The notes: generated by a model not told the origin, from the sequence alone. DNA of 64,000 nucleotides from Sphingobacteriales bacterium (GCA_028288165.1 JAQBOG010000035.1:94327-158326); one strand, 5' to 3'; positions 15,976-24,367 are shown, counted from the stretch's first letter. Numbers and translations: made by a program.

Positions 15976-16623
15976 TTAGTTCTTAGAGTAAACAAATTGC
16001 CTAGCCGCCGATATATGTGGATTGTATAACAAGTGGTAACCAAAATCTAAAAGCTTTTGATGATTGAAATGGTCAGTATGCGTTTCCACGATGATGGTCT
16101 TAATTCTTTTTAAATCAGTTTCCTGAGATGAATTAATGAGCAGCTCTTCATACCCTTCGATGTCTAGTTTCAGAATAAAAACATCTTTGTCTAGCTGATT
16201 TATAAATTCAAATAAATTGACGGATTCAACCGCTAAAAACTCGTTTTCATTCGGGATGGATGTCCATCGGCCACTCCAATCTGTTTGATCGGGAGAATAC
16301 AGGTTTAAAGTTCCATCGGTCAAGGCAACAGCTTTATTAAGTGCTTGTATTCGTCCAAATTGCCTGGCATTTTCATTTAAATAAGTGAAACTATCCGGGT
16401 TTGGCTCAAAAGAAATGATGTCGCTATTTTTTAAATATTGAGCACACATAATAGAGAAAGCACCGATATGTGCACCGCAATCTATCACGTAATTCGGCTT
16501 CTTTGGTTCCAGTTCGGCAAGCTTGCTTTTCACGCAATACATATCTTGGTCAATCACTTCAGGAATCACCCAACGGTCGTCATCGGTATTTTTACGATAA
16601 GAAATAGTCATCAGATCATTCAT
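15976..16623 (-). CDS. FkbM-family SAM-dependent methyltransferase
   Basis: This 215-residue protein is a class I methyltransferase of the FkbM group. The SAM-binding motif I is NYVIDCGAHIGAFSI (about residues 43-57). ISFEPNPDSFTYLNENA supplies the acidic ribose-binding residue after beta 2, and FILKLDIEGYEELL (about 150-163) is the FkbM hallmark. Members usually O-methylate sugars or similar small hydroxylated groups. It lies 10 bp after the DXD glycosyltransferase and 24 bp before the DUF4255 gene, so it probably acts with the neighbouring glycosyltransferases on a common glycan. The substrate cannot be read from sequence. Confidence 0.9.
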   Translation of the reverse strand: MNDLMTISYRKNTDDDRWVIPEVIDQDMYCVKSKLAELEPKKPNYVIDCGAHIGAFSIMCAQYLKNSDIISFEPNPDSFTYLNENARQFGRIQALNKAVALTDGTLNLYSPDQTDWSGRWTSIPNENEFLAVESVNLFEFINQLDKDVFILKLDIEGYEELLINSSQETDLKRIKTIIVETHTDHFNHQKLLDFGYHLLYNPHISAARQFVYSKN

Positions 16624-16633
16624 GGAATTTTAT

Positions 16634-17383
16634 TTAAGCCATTTCGAGTTTTTCTTGTTCATTTGTTTCAGAAACCTTTAGTAGGTAACTAAAAAAGGTG
16701 CTTTCATTAAGAATATCAGGAAATTGATTGTCCGAAATATAACCCCTTATCATATTTGCAGAAAGCATATAACAATAGGATAGGGGATTGAAAACAAGAT
16801 GGTGCCCTATTTCATCCCGTTTTTGAAAAAATGCTGCAGGGTTACTCCAACATACTGGTTGAATTTCTTCTACTCTCAATTCGTACCACGGAACAGTGTT
16901 TTCAGTAAGGGTTGCTGTTAATGCTTTTGATCCAAGCGTTAACCATTCAATTTTTTCCCCTGATCTTAGAATATTACAAACCTGGTTATAGTATTTTGTG
17001 GCTAGGATGCTGTTTTTGGCAGCACCCATAAAGTTATTTGTTACTTCTCCAGAGCGTTCACGATAACCTATAAAGTCGCAGGTAGTTAACAGGTTTGTAA
17101 TTGACTGTAGCGATTTCAGAACTAAACAATCCGAATCAATCCATAAACCACCGAATTTGGCGAGCAAATAAGCCCGGATAAAATCTGCCCGATGAGCCAC
17201 GTATAAATCTTTAATATCGATGTCTAAATCGGTATCACGGAGTTCGTTAAATGTTTCTGGTGTTAAAAGTTGAACATTCGAAGCATGTGCAAATACTGTT
17301 TTCTGGCATTCGTTTATCCAACCCGGTAAATCACCTTCCCAATAAAGCCATACTGGTAAATTCGAGTTTGTTTTGATTGCCAT
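16634..17383 (-). CDS. DXD glycosyltransferase, capsular polysaccharide synthesis type
   Basis: This 249-residue protein resembles the Gly_transf_sug/Caps_synth group. It opens with VWLYWEGDLPGWINEC, has the AHRADFIRAYLLAKFGGLWIDSDCL region (about residues 83-107; quoted in part) with the metal-binding DXD as DSD, and continues with an NNFMGAAKNS motif. The arrangement is that of enzymes moving a sugar from a nucleotide donor to a glycan or protein. No signal or membrane segment is visible, so it should act in the cytoplasm. It sits between the three-domain transferase and the FkbM methyltransferase in one apparent operon upstream of the injection-system genes. Confidence 0.88.
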   Translation of the reverse strand: MAIKTNSNLPVWLYWEGDLPGWINECQKTVFAHASNVQLLTPETFNELRDTDLDIDIKDLYVAHRADFIRAYLLAKFGGLWIDSDCLVLKSLQSITNLLTTCDFIGYRERSGEVTNNFMGAAKNSILATKYYNQVCNILRSGEKIEWLTLGSKALTATLTENTVPWYELRVEEIQPVCWSNPAAFFQKRDEIGHHLVFNPLSYCYMLSANMIRGYISDNQFPDILNESTFFSYLLKVSETNEQEKLEMA

Positions 17384-17422
17384 GATTATCTAGCGAGTAT
17401 GTGAGTGTGAGTGCCCAAACTT

Positions 17423-17453
17423 CGTTCAACGTTCAACGTTCAACTTTCAACTT
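17423..17453. repeat. Tandem GTTCAAC microrepeat at the end of the GT fusion gene
   Basis: Three to four copies of CGTTCAA and its variant CTTTCAA run through the spacer and into the last codons of the three-domain gene. Length change here could alter the C-terminal residues of that protein. Confidence 0.6.
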
Positions 17454-19674
17454 TCTGAAGAACTATTAACGAGTCTATTAACTGAACTTTACGGAAAACT
17501 TCCTTGTTCAAAATCTCATTCACAAACGCTTTCACATCCGGAAAGTAATCAGCATAATCATGAAAAGCTACATATCCACCCGGAACTACAAATGAAGAAA
17601 ATTGCCTGAAATCCTCATTAATGCTTATATAATCATGCAAGCCGTCTATTAATAAAAGTGATATCGGCTCATTCCATTGCACATTGCTTGATTTTGAAGT
17701 AATAGAGATCACTGTATCGCTGAGATTTGCCTTTTCAATGTTCTGGTTGAAACTATTTAGCGACGGTTCGAAGGCATGCAGACCTTGATCTTTTGATCCT
17801 AAAATACCATCGTGTTGATCAACAGCATATACTTTTTTCTTTCCAGAGAGCGCTTTAACAATCTTGCCCATTAAAACTGTTGCTTTTCCTTGATAACTAC
17901 CAACCTCTACAATATGTGCATCATTTGAAGCACAACAAGCTTTCATGGTGATGGCCATTAACAAATCAGCTTCCGCATCACTTAACCAACCTTTAATTTC
18001 CTTGATTTGATCAATCGTTTTTTGTGCGAAAAACAAACCATCGTCTGATGATTGTTCAACTACTTTACTTTGAGTTTTTGCATAATTATTTAAAGTTTGG
18101 CGAGCATGTTTCCGTATCGTATCGTCATACTTTCTTGCCACCGGATGCATCCAAAACGCCTTCGGATTTTCTATCGCCGAAGCCAATTCAGAGGTAGAAT
18201 AATCTCGTTGATAGTTAACAAAATCAGGACAGCATGGGTTCAACTCAATTTTGTAGCCAAGCAAACTGATCATAGTAGGCAGTATAATTTCTTCTGTTGC
18301 CCATATTTGAGTGCGCTGCATAATCTCTTGCAGCTGCTTGTTCGTTTTAAACACTTTTACTAAATCCTTAATCGCATCATAGGTAAAAACCGTTGAGGGC
18401 CAAAACGACCAGTGAACAAACTTGTCTTCCCCATTCTGAAAAATTCGTAGTAACGGCCTCCACAAATCAATTTCTTCAAAGGCTTTGATGGAAGTCCAAA
18501 CATCCGTGTTTAAGGCAGTTACGCGTTCGGGGCGATTAGATAGTAACCCGATATTGCTTCGATTTGAAAGAAAGGCAGACATATACGAAGAATAACCCGG
18601 CTTTAAACTTAATTGGTCTGAATCAACAATGGTTAAAATGTCAAAGGCGAAATTATCTAATGCAAACTCCATGCATTCGAGTGCAAAGTGGTGCAAATAG
18701 CCATGCTTAACCGGATTGCTTAACGGATGAATAATTGCTCCAAATTCCTCAAAAGGAAATAATGTTGATTTAAGCTGTAAATCTGATTCTCCGTTAAATA
18801 ATAGAATGGTGGAAGAAGGATCGTGAAAATGCAGATTACGAACCATATCTATTACGCATTCCATTGATTCGTGAACCAGGCAAGCGTAAATATTATTGAT
18901 TTTTTGAGGGGTAGTTTGAGGAGGTAAACTAACGGTTTCTAAAGTACTTGTATACGCTGATACAGCCTCCTGTTCCTCATAATAGTACGCTAAATCGCTC
19001 TGCATAATTTGTTTAATATCTTCTACAGGGTAATGATGCCACCAATCGCCAGCGGTATTTTTAGGACTAATATTTTGATCATGAATCATGTGGACAGACA
19101 TGGTAGGATCTTCCAATGCGGTTACCATGCTCGATGACGTTTTCCAAACAAATAAGCCGTCCATTCCTACATTTATTTTTTCAAAATGGTTATTCTCCCA
19201 TTGTGATCGATAATAACATAGCGAACTTCCTAAAAGCCACTTACGCTGATTGTCTGGATATTTATATTGATAAGCCTTGTTCTGATATAAATCGTAATAA
19301 AGTAGATTATTGATGCCGCAAACCTTCGTTTCATTATTACTTAATGCGTTCACCTGGTAGTTCAGTCGGCGGGGAGCATACCAGTCATCGTCGTCCCAAT
19401 TTGCTATTATGCTGCCTGAAGCATTGCTACAGGCTATATTTAATTTCTCTCCAAGAGTAATTTTGCTTTTAAGCCGGATGTATTTGATAGAATCATCACC
19501 AGGAACAAGATCTTCTATACAATCTGTACCGTCATCCACAATAATCAACTCCTTGTTTTGATGCTCCTGCCGAAGAAAATACCGAATAGCATGAGGTATA
19601 AATTTTCTTCGATTATAAGTGGGCATAACACATGATACAAGCGGCTGCGGTGTTGTATTATGTTGGAATAGCAT
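17440..19674 (-). CDS. Three-domain fusion: GT2 glycosyltransferase, second GT-like domain, C-terminal methyltransferase
   Basis: This 744-residue protein starts with a family 2 glycosyltransferase domain (about 10-230): VSCVMPTYNRRKFIPHAI, ELIIVDDGTD, and the acidic DDDD at 94-97 as the metal site. The middle (about 265-530) looks like another nucleotide-sugar domain, with IYACLVHESMECVIDMV, ILTIVDSDQLS and a late WATEEIILPTMISLLGY. The C-terminus (about 560-744) is a Methyltransf_24-type domain with HIVEVGSYQGKATVLMG, LLLIDGLHDY and PGGYVAFHDY. The three activities suggest building and O-methylating a short glycan on one polypeptide. It follows the NusG-like gene across a 380-bp leader. The middle domain is the least certain part. 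Confidence 0.87.
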   Translation of the reverse strand: MLFQHNTTPQPLVSCVMPTYNRRKFIPHAIRYFLRQEHQNKELIIVDDGTDCIEDLVPGDDSIKYIRLKSKITLGEKLNIACSNASGSIIANWDDDDWYAPRRLNYQVNALSNNETKVCGINNLLYYDLYQNKAYQYKYPDNQRKWLLGSSLCYYRSQWENNHFEKINVGMDGLFVWKTSSSMVTALEDPTMSVHMIHDQNISPKNTAGDWWHHYPVEDIKQIMQSDLAYYYEEQEAVSAYTSTLETVSLPPQTTPQKINNIYACLVHESMECVIDMVRNLHFHDPSSTILLFNGESDLQLKSTLFPFEEFGAIIHPLSNPVKHGYLHHFALECMEFALDNFAFDILTIVDSDQLSLKPGYSSYMSAFLSNRSNIGLLSNRPERVTALNTDVWTSIKAFEEIDLWRPLLRIFQNGEDKFVHWSFWPSTVFTYDAIKDLVKVFKTNKQLQEIMQRTQIWATEEIILPTMISLLGYKIELNPCCPDFVNYQRDYSTSELASAIENPKAFWMHPVARKYDDTIRKHARQTLNNYAKTQSKVVEQSSDDGLFFAQKTIDQIKEIKGWLSDAEADLLMAITMKACCASNDAHIVEVGSYQGKATVLMGKIVKALSGKKKVYAVDQHDGILGSKDQGLHAFEPSLNSFNQNIEKANLSDTVISITSKSSNVQWNEPISLLLIDGLHDYISINEDFRQFSSFVVPGGYVAFHDYADYFPDVKAFVNEILNKEVFRKVQLIDSLIVLQKVES

Positions 19675-19716
19675 AACTTAGTTAAGTCCGATTATTGATA
19701 TTCGTAAAATGAATTT

Positions 19717-19836
19717 GGGCGTTCGGGCGGGCTTTCCGTTACAATATTTTTGTCGCCCTTTCGCTGTACTTCAGGATGACAAAAAAGGGTTTTCACTTTC
19801 CCGAAGGGATTCCTTTGGGACAATCCCTAACGCAAA
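19717..19836 (-). repeat. Dispersed palindromic repeat, copy 5
   Basis: A full-length copy with GGGCGTTCGGGCGGGC at the left, a central GTCGCCC..CAGGATGAC part, and GGACAATCCCTAACGC at the right. It lies in the 380-bp leader between the NusG-like gene and the glycosyltransferase fusion, so transcripts that reach the injection-system genes from the nusG promoter would pass through this hairpin. Confidence 0.8.
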
Positions 19837-19993
19837 GCCTAGCAAGCTTTATAAACTGCTTATTCCCAGAACTCAAAATCCATGGTTTTAGCAAAGCTCT
19901 GCTTAAGGGTAGTTCCAATTTCCCTTTTTAAGCGTTTTTTTAATGGATATTAACTTTGTTGTTTTATAAAAATGATCTCTAAAAACACAGATC

Positions 19994-20052
19994 GCTTTTA
20001 TAAAATTGGGCACTTTTAAGGCACTCGGAAGTAGCTATAAAAGCTATTTTTA
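19994..20052 (-). promoter_or_regulatory. Downstream copy of a ~60-bp block flanking the NusG-like gene
   Basis: Read on the minus strand this block contains AAATAGCTTTTATAGCTA, then CTTCCGAGTGCCTTAAAA, then CAATTTTATAAAAGC. The same sub-motifs in the same order recur upstream of the NusG-like gene at 20737-20797. A TAGCT / AGCTA pair could form a small hairpin. Placement between an antiterminator gene and the long operon suits a loading site for a specialised NusG, but that role is inferred. Confidence 0.5.
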
Positions 20053-20054
20053 AT

Positions 20055-20555
20055 TTATATTCTTCGCAAACTTGATGTACAAACTTCAACAGAAATAGAA
20101 TGATTAATTGAATTCAAATGTATTCCAACCCGCTCTTTTCCTTTTTTATAAAACAACTTTCCCTTTAAACCTGTAAAGGGCCCATCAACAATTAATACCT
20201 GATCTCCCTGCACTAAATGGGTTTCTACTTCAAAAGATGTTTCTTCAAATTTTTTAATATGAGATATCTCTTCATTTGATACCATTGCAGGCTTACCATC
20301 AAAAGTGATGTACTTTAAAATGCCCCCAATATCTAACAATTTAAAGCGATCTTTTTCGGTAGTGTTGATGAAAACATAGTTTGGAAACATGGGTATCTGC
20401 AATTCCTTTTTACGATCGCTCCGCTGCCTGATAACTTTCTGTAAGGGTAGATAGGATTCGATTCTTTTTTTAGTTAACTCTTTGCAAATCTTCTTCTCCA
20501 AATTGGGGAAAGTGTAAAGAATATACCAATTATTATTGCCTGTAGCAGGTTCCAT
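20055..20555 (-). CDS. Specialised NusG paralogue, UpxY-type transcription antiterminator
   Basis: This 166-residue protein is a NusG/RfaH-class factor. The NGN domain (about 8-105) has NWYILYTFPNLEKKICKEL, the basic IRQRSDRKKELQIPMFPNYVF motif (quoted in part), and FDGKPAMVSNEEI. The C-terminal KOW domain (about 115-160) has GDQVLIVDGPFTGLKGKLF. Paralogues of this kind (UpxY in Bacteroides, RfaH in enterics) bind RNA polymerase at one operon's leader and prevent early termination. It is the first gene of the unidirectional run leading to the injection-system genes. It is shorter than housekeeping NusG and no SecE or ribosomal protein genes are adjacent, which excludes canonical nusG. Confidence 0.93.
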   Translation of the reverse strand: MEPATGNNNWYILYTFPNLEKKICKELTKKRIESYLPLQKVIRQRSDRKKELQIPMFPNYVFINTTEKDRFKLLDIGGILKYITFDGKPAMVSNEEISHIKKFEETSFEVETHLVQGDQVLIVDGPFTGLKGKLFYKKGKERVGIHLNSINHSISVEVCTSSLRRI

Positions 20556-20688
20556 ACATTACTCAATTTTAAAAATTCAAAAAATCAATTTTAAATAAAT
20601 AAGGGATCGGAATAAGGAAGAAGGGTTCTCGGAAAATAAACTATAGGTCTATTTTTGTTTTAAACTAAAAAATATTATCTGAATACTA

Positions 20689-20696
20689 CAAATTTA
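20689..20696 (-). promoter_or_regulatory. Possible Bacteroidota -7 box (TAAATTTG) upstream of the NusG-like gene
   Basis: TAAATTTG on the minus strand fits the TAnnTTTG consensus of Bacteroidota promoters. It would give a leader of about 125 nt before the ATG. No clear -33 TTTG partner is present, so this is weak. Confidence 0.25.
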
Positions 20697-20736
20697 TGCA
20701 GTCTGGTTTATCTTAAAAATACCCGCTGATTTAATA

Positions 20737-20797
20737 GCTTTTTATAAAATTGATCATCTTAACCGGAAGGTACAATAGCTACTTATAGCTATTTTAT
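20737..20797 (-). promoter_or_regulatory. Upstream copy of the ~60-bp block flanking the NusG-like gene
   Basis: On the minus strand it reads AAAATAGCTATAAGTAGCTA, then CCTTCCGGTTAAGATG, then CAATTTTATAAAAAGC. These match the block at 19994-20052 with small gaps. It lies upstream of the -7 candidate, so it may be outside the transcript, which would favour DNA-level regulation or a simple duplication over an RNA-loading role for this copy. Confidence 0.5.
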
Positions 20798-20899
20798 TTG
20801 TTGATTTTTTTCTTATAAATGTACGTTCGATTTTAAAGTGCAAACAAGTATTTTAGGAAACAGGTTTCGTAACGTGTATTATAAGATTTGCTAGGTTTT

Positions 20900-20995
20900 G
20901 CGTTAGGGATTGCAGTGAAAATACTTTTTTGTCATTCTGGAGCGGAGTTGAAGTGCGACAAAAAAGATTGGAACGAAAAGCCCGCCCGAACGCCC
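20900..20995 (+). repeat. Dispersed palindromic repeat, copy 6
   Basis: It runs from GCGTTAGGGATTGCAG to CCCGCCCGAACGCCC with a central CATTCTGGAGCGGAGTTGAAG part. The stretch CTAGGTTTTGCGTTAGGG also occurs at the edge of the 63676 and 48494 copies, so the conserved end extends to GCTAG. The rest of the 20556-21078 spacer holds the repeat block and AT-rich DNA. Confidence 0.8.
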
Positions 20996-21078
20996 AAAAA
21001 GGTAAGTTGCATGAATCCTATTGACTGTAAAGAAGTTAGCCGCAAAACTTGCAACACAATTCAATATAAATTATTGGT

Positions 21079-23091
21079 TTACAAAGGCAAAGTAAACCAG
21101 AAAGTAGAACCTATCCCAATTTCACTGTCTACACCAATCTGTCCGCCATGTCGTTTAATAATGTCTGCACAAATATAAAGCCCTAAGCCTAAACCTGTGC
21201 CAGCAGTATTAACTGCACTTTCGTTAACCTGGTAATAGCGGTTAAACAGGTGTGGTAACTTTTCGGCAGGAATGCCCGGACCATTATCTTGAACAGAAAC
21301 CTTTACAGATTTATCCAGTTTTTCTACAGTTATGAAAATTTTAATTGAATTTGAAGCATATTTAATAGCATTGTTTACAAAATTAACTAGTACCTGATCT
21401 ATCCTATGTTCATCTGCCTCCACTTCTAATTCTAAATCACCTTTAAATATTAGTTCATATTTGCCCTCTACACGTACGTGATGGCAACAAGAATTTAACA
21501 GCTCACTTATATTAAACCGGGTTTTGTTCAAAGGCGCCTCTATGTTATTTATCCGGCCCATATTTAACAGATCGTCAATCAGTGTACTTACCTTGTCCAT
21601 ACTTTTGTTAGCATGATCAATTAATCGGAGAGCCATTTTCTCAGACAGATTACCTTTCATCCGATCTAATAGTTGCAAAGAAGCTTTTAAACTGGTTACA
21701 GGTGTTTTCAACTCGTGGCTGGCAATGCTAATAAAGTCATCTTTTCGTTGTTGAGCCATTTTTAGGTCCTGGATATCTGTAGCAGTGCCAATCCAACTTT
21801 GAACATTTTCTTGAGAGCTGTTAATAGGTTTGAGCCGGGTTAAATGCCAGCGATATTCGCCATCAATATTTTTAAGTCTTAATTCAAATTCGCCAACCTG
21901 ATTACTTTGTAAAATGGCATGATAGGATTGCAGCATTTTGTTTAAATCATCCGGATGTACAATAATTTTCCATCCCCACGCTCTGGATTGATCGAAATCC
22001 AGACCTGTATAGTCATACCAGCTCTTATTGTAAAATTCAGCTTCGCCACTTATTGAATTTGTCCAGGCTATTTGAGGAATCGCGTTTAGAAATGTCCGCA
22101 TTCTAGCCTCGCTTTCTTCAACTTTGTGTTTAGCTAGTACCATTTCGGTAACATCAATTGCAATCATCATTACCCCGGTAACTTGGTCGCCATTTTCTTT
22201 AATCGGGTGATAAACGAAATTGAAGTAAAAATCTTTTAAAGTACCATTAACGTTTAATACGGTAAGCACTTCATTACCATAGAAAGCACTTCCGGAATCA
22301 TAAACCTCATCTAATAACTTGATAAAAGGTTGGCCTTTAATTTCTGGTAGCCCAACTAGGAGCGGTTTATTAAGAACTTCTCTCGAATGGCCCCACAAAG
22401 CAAGCATTTTATCATTCGCTGACTCAAAAATATGGGTTCTGCCTTTTAAGGTTCCGATTGCAACTGGTGCCTGCTGCACGATGTCTCTAAACCTGCTGTC
22501 ACTGTCCTTAATTTGTTGAACAGAATCACGTAATTCCTTATTTAAAGCATTCTGTTTTTTATAGCTTGCTATTAATTGCTGGCGGGCTTGAATTTTTTCG
22601 GTTGTTTCATTGCAAATAACTAAAACTCCACCGCAGGTAATGCCCGTTTCATCTTCGATTTTGCTGTAACTGAACGTCCAATAAACATCTTCAAGCTTTC
22701 CATTACGATATATCGGAAGGAGCAGATCCTCACTCCAGGTGGATTCTCCTTCGTTGATAACTTGGTCAATTAACGGTTTAACCACTGGCCAAATCTCTGG
22801 CCAGCACTCTACTCCGCGTTGTCTTAAAGCCTTTGGATGTTTGCCATCGGTCCCCAAGCTACAACGGTAGGCATCGTTATAGAACTGTATAAGGTCTGAT
22901 CCCCACCAAATAAACATGGGGAACCGAGAGTTAAGTAGAATCTTTATGGCAATTAGGAGGCTTTGAGACCAGCTTTCGGGGTTGCCAAGTGAATTATTAG
23001 ACCAATCATAGGTTCTAATTAATTGCCCCATTTCGCCCCCGCCTTTGAAATAGGGAAAGTCAGATGTTATTTTAAAGCTCTTTTCGGGCAT
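21079..23091 (-). CDS. Soluble multi-PAS sensor histidine kinase
   Basis: This 670-residue kinase has no membrane segment. Three PAS-like sensory units are visible: about 30-165 (YDWSNNSLGNPESWSQSL, IWWGSDLIQFYNDAYR), about 205-320 (IVQQAPVAIGTLKGRTHIFE) and about 330-445 (AIPQIAWTNSISGEAEFYNKSWYDYTGLD, quoted for its W-Y-TG motif). HisKA follows with the phospho-acceptor His459 in ASHELKTPV. The ATPase domain has VNNAIKYA, DNGPGIP and GTGLGLGL, all intact. No receiver is attached. A receiver-only gene diverges 160 bp away and is a natural candidate partner. The ligand is unknown; the first PAS type is common in Bacteroidota light or redox sensors, but no flavin-binding motif is claimed. Confidence 0.93.
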   Translation of the reverse strand: MPEKSFKITSDFPYFKGGGEMGQLIRTYDWSNNSLGNPESWSQSLLIAIKILLNSRFPMFIWWGSDLIQFYNDAYRCSLGTDGKHPKALRQRGVECWPEIWPVVKPLIDQVINEGESTWSEDLLLPIYRNGKLEDVYWTFSYSKIEDETGITCGGVLVICNETTEKIQARQQLIASYKKQNALNKELRDSVQQIKDSDSRFRDIVQQAPVAIGTLKGRTHIFESANDKMLALWGHSREVLNKPLLVGLPEIKGQPFIKLLDEVYDSGSAFYGNEVLTVLNVNGTLKDFYFNFVYHPIKENGDQVTGVMMIAIDVTEMVLAKHKVEESEARMRTFLNAIPQIAWTNSISGEAEFYNKSWYDYTGLDFDQSRAWGWKIIVHPDDLNKMLQSYHAILQSNQVGEFELRLKNIDGEYRWHLTRLKPINSSQENVQSWIGTATDIQDLKMAQQRKDDFISIASHELKTPVTSLKASLQLLDRMKGNLSEKMALRLIDHANKSMDKVSTLIDDLLNMGRINNIEAPLNKTRFNISELLNSCCHHVRVEGKYELIFKGDLELEVEADEHRIDQVLVNFVNNAIKYASNSIKIFITVEKLDKSVKVSVQDNGPGIPAEKLPHLFNRYYQVNESAVNTAGTGLGLGLYICADIIKRHGGQIGVDSEIGIGSTFWFTLPL

Positions 23092-23251
23092 GTGTAAATG
23101 ACTAATTATTACTAAGATACCTGATTTTTATTGCGCTTTAACAAAGCGGACATATCTAGTGTAAAGTCTAGTATAAAACAAATTGTAATAGTATTAAGAG
23201 ATTATCTATTTTTTAGCAATATATTCGTCCACGTTAGCCGATAAAAAAAAC

Positions 23252-23602
23252 TTGAAAAGAATCGCCATTATCGAAAATGACCAGGCTATATTAGACCTTA
23301 TGTCCTTTATATTGGAAGAGGAAGGATATGAAATTCTTCCATCTGATAATTCTTCTGCTTTAAATCAACTTCAAGTTCAACCGCACCTAATTATACTAGA
23401 TGAGTGGCTGAATGATGAAAAAGGAAGCACTATTTGCAACAACTATAAAAACAATCCGGAAACAGCTCATATTCCAATTATCTTAGTTTCTGCCATTAAT
23501 CAACTTAAAGAGGTAGCGACGGAATGTAAAGCAGACGGCTTTATTGAAAAGCCATTTAATATTGATGCCCTTTTATCGTGCATTAAAGAAAACATCTTAT
23601 AA
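23252..23602 (+). CDS. Receiver-only response regulator
   Basis: This 116-residue protein is a lone CheY-like receiver. It has the acidic pair region at residues 8-10 (END), phospho-acceptor Asp50 in LIILDEWL, Ser80 in ILVSA and Lys100 in IEKPF. There is no output domain, so it must act by protein contact or phosphotransfer. The frame begins at a TTG codon; the next ATG would delete the first beta strand and the acidic pocket, so TTG is preferred. It diverges from the soluble multi-PAS kinase, which suggests they work together. Confidence 0.88.
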   Translation: MKRIAIIENDQAILDLMSFILEEEGYEILPSDNSSALNQLQVQPHLIILDEWLNDEKGSTICNNYKNNPETAHIPIILVSAINQLKEVATECKADGFIEKPFNIDALLSCIKENIL

Positions 23603-23734
23603 CATAAAGCAGTTTTTTTCGATCAATTCTTGAAAGATATCTCGTCATAAACTCTTATCAAAAATAATAATTACTTCATAGGCTGTTAATACTCAAATCA
23701 CATTTAGAGGTTACCTTGTTCTATAAATTTAGCG

Positions 23735-23860
23735 CAAAAAAAAAGTCGGATTTTATTAAAATCCGACCTTACATCTACCTATGAAAAACATGTCCTTTGG
23801 GAAGGACTCTTGTTTGTACGTACGCTTTCTGACAAAGTTTAGGTTTATGATTAATATTTA
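23735..23860 (-). ncRNA. Candidate small RNA ending in a strong intrinsic terminator
   Basis: On the minus strand, a hairpin of GTCCTT and AAGGAC (23807-23802 with 23797-23792) is followed by an 11-bp stem at 23745-23755/23757-23767 (GTCGGATTTTA paired with TAAAATCCGAC) and then nine T. No minus-strand gene lies upstream for about 600 bp, so the terminator has no obvious gene to serve. A short RNA of about 100-130 nt starting near 23860 is the simplest reading. The same stem could also stop transcription from the plus-strand receiver gene, but the poly-T is on the minus side. The rest of the 23603-24064 spacer is AT-rich. Confidence 0.45.
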
Positions 23861-24064
23861 ATAATAAACACGGCGTTATATTTTATTTCATAAGGGCTTA
23901 ATAATTAGTTTTTTAATCCAAAAAATTCTCACATTCTATGCATTTAGTATATGAATTGCATAGGAAGGATAACAATTTATGTTAAAGCATCAACTTAAAA
24001 CCGATATGAGGGTTTATTGAGATATATTAAAAACTTTCACAACCATTTCACCGGCTTTATTTTG

Positions 24065-24313
24065 ATGACTTTGTTCGACTTTATTGATTTGTCTTTTGAT
24101 CAAAAATTGGATGCCATGTTGTGCGGAAACTTGATAGCAAACCGAGCACATAAAAATGGTATATGCCAACTTTATATACTGGATGGATTTTTTGTGGAGA
24201 TTTTATATAACTCGAGGGATTTTAAAATTTTGAAACTCCAGCCACTGTTGTTGGATGCCGCATTAGATCCATATCTCGATCAAATTTCACTGGATGATCT
24301 GTTTGTAAGATAG
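24065..24313 (+). CDS. Conserved hypothetical protein
   Basis: The frame could open at TTG 24017, but ATG 24065 gives MTLFDFIDLSFDQKLDAML, which looks like the usual opening of a small Sphingobacteriaceae family, so 82 residues are preferred. It contains LYILDGFFVEILYNSRDF and ends with DPYLDQISLDDLF. Similar proteins recur in these genomes as stand-alone genes; I know no function. It stands alone between two signalling genes and converges with the hybrid kinase. Confidence 0.65.
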   Translation: MTLFDFIDLSFDQKLDAMLCGNLIANRAHKNGICQLYILDGFFVEILYNSRDFKILKLQPLLLDAALDPYLDQISLDDLFVR

Positions 24314-24367
24314 GGGCTTTAAGAGATAGTATCAAACTTTTTCTAAGTTGATTTACTTGTCTTAGTA

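Noticed and set aside
1..19674. Type VI secretion system or prophage tail
   Set aside because: DUF4255 and DUF5908 proteins, a LysM adaptor and the absence of TssJLM, ClpV, head or terminase genes fit an eCIS better, though genes beyond the left edge are unseen.
15976..19674. Start of an ordinary capsule or O-antigen locus
   Set aside because: No flippase, polymerase, chain-length or sugar-nucleotide genes follow; the run continues straight into eCIS genes. It cannot be fully excluded as an ancestral remnant.
20055..20555. Housekeeping nusG
   Set aside because: No secE, rplK or rplA neighbours; sequence and position fit a UpxY-type paralogue.
20888..21178. Plus-strand frame of 96 codons
   Set aside because: Overlaps repeat copy 6 and the 3' end of the multi-PAS kinase gene.
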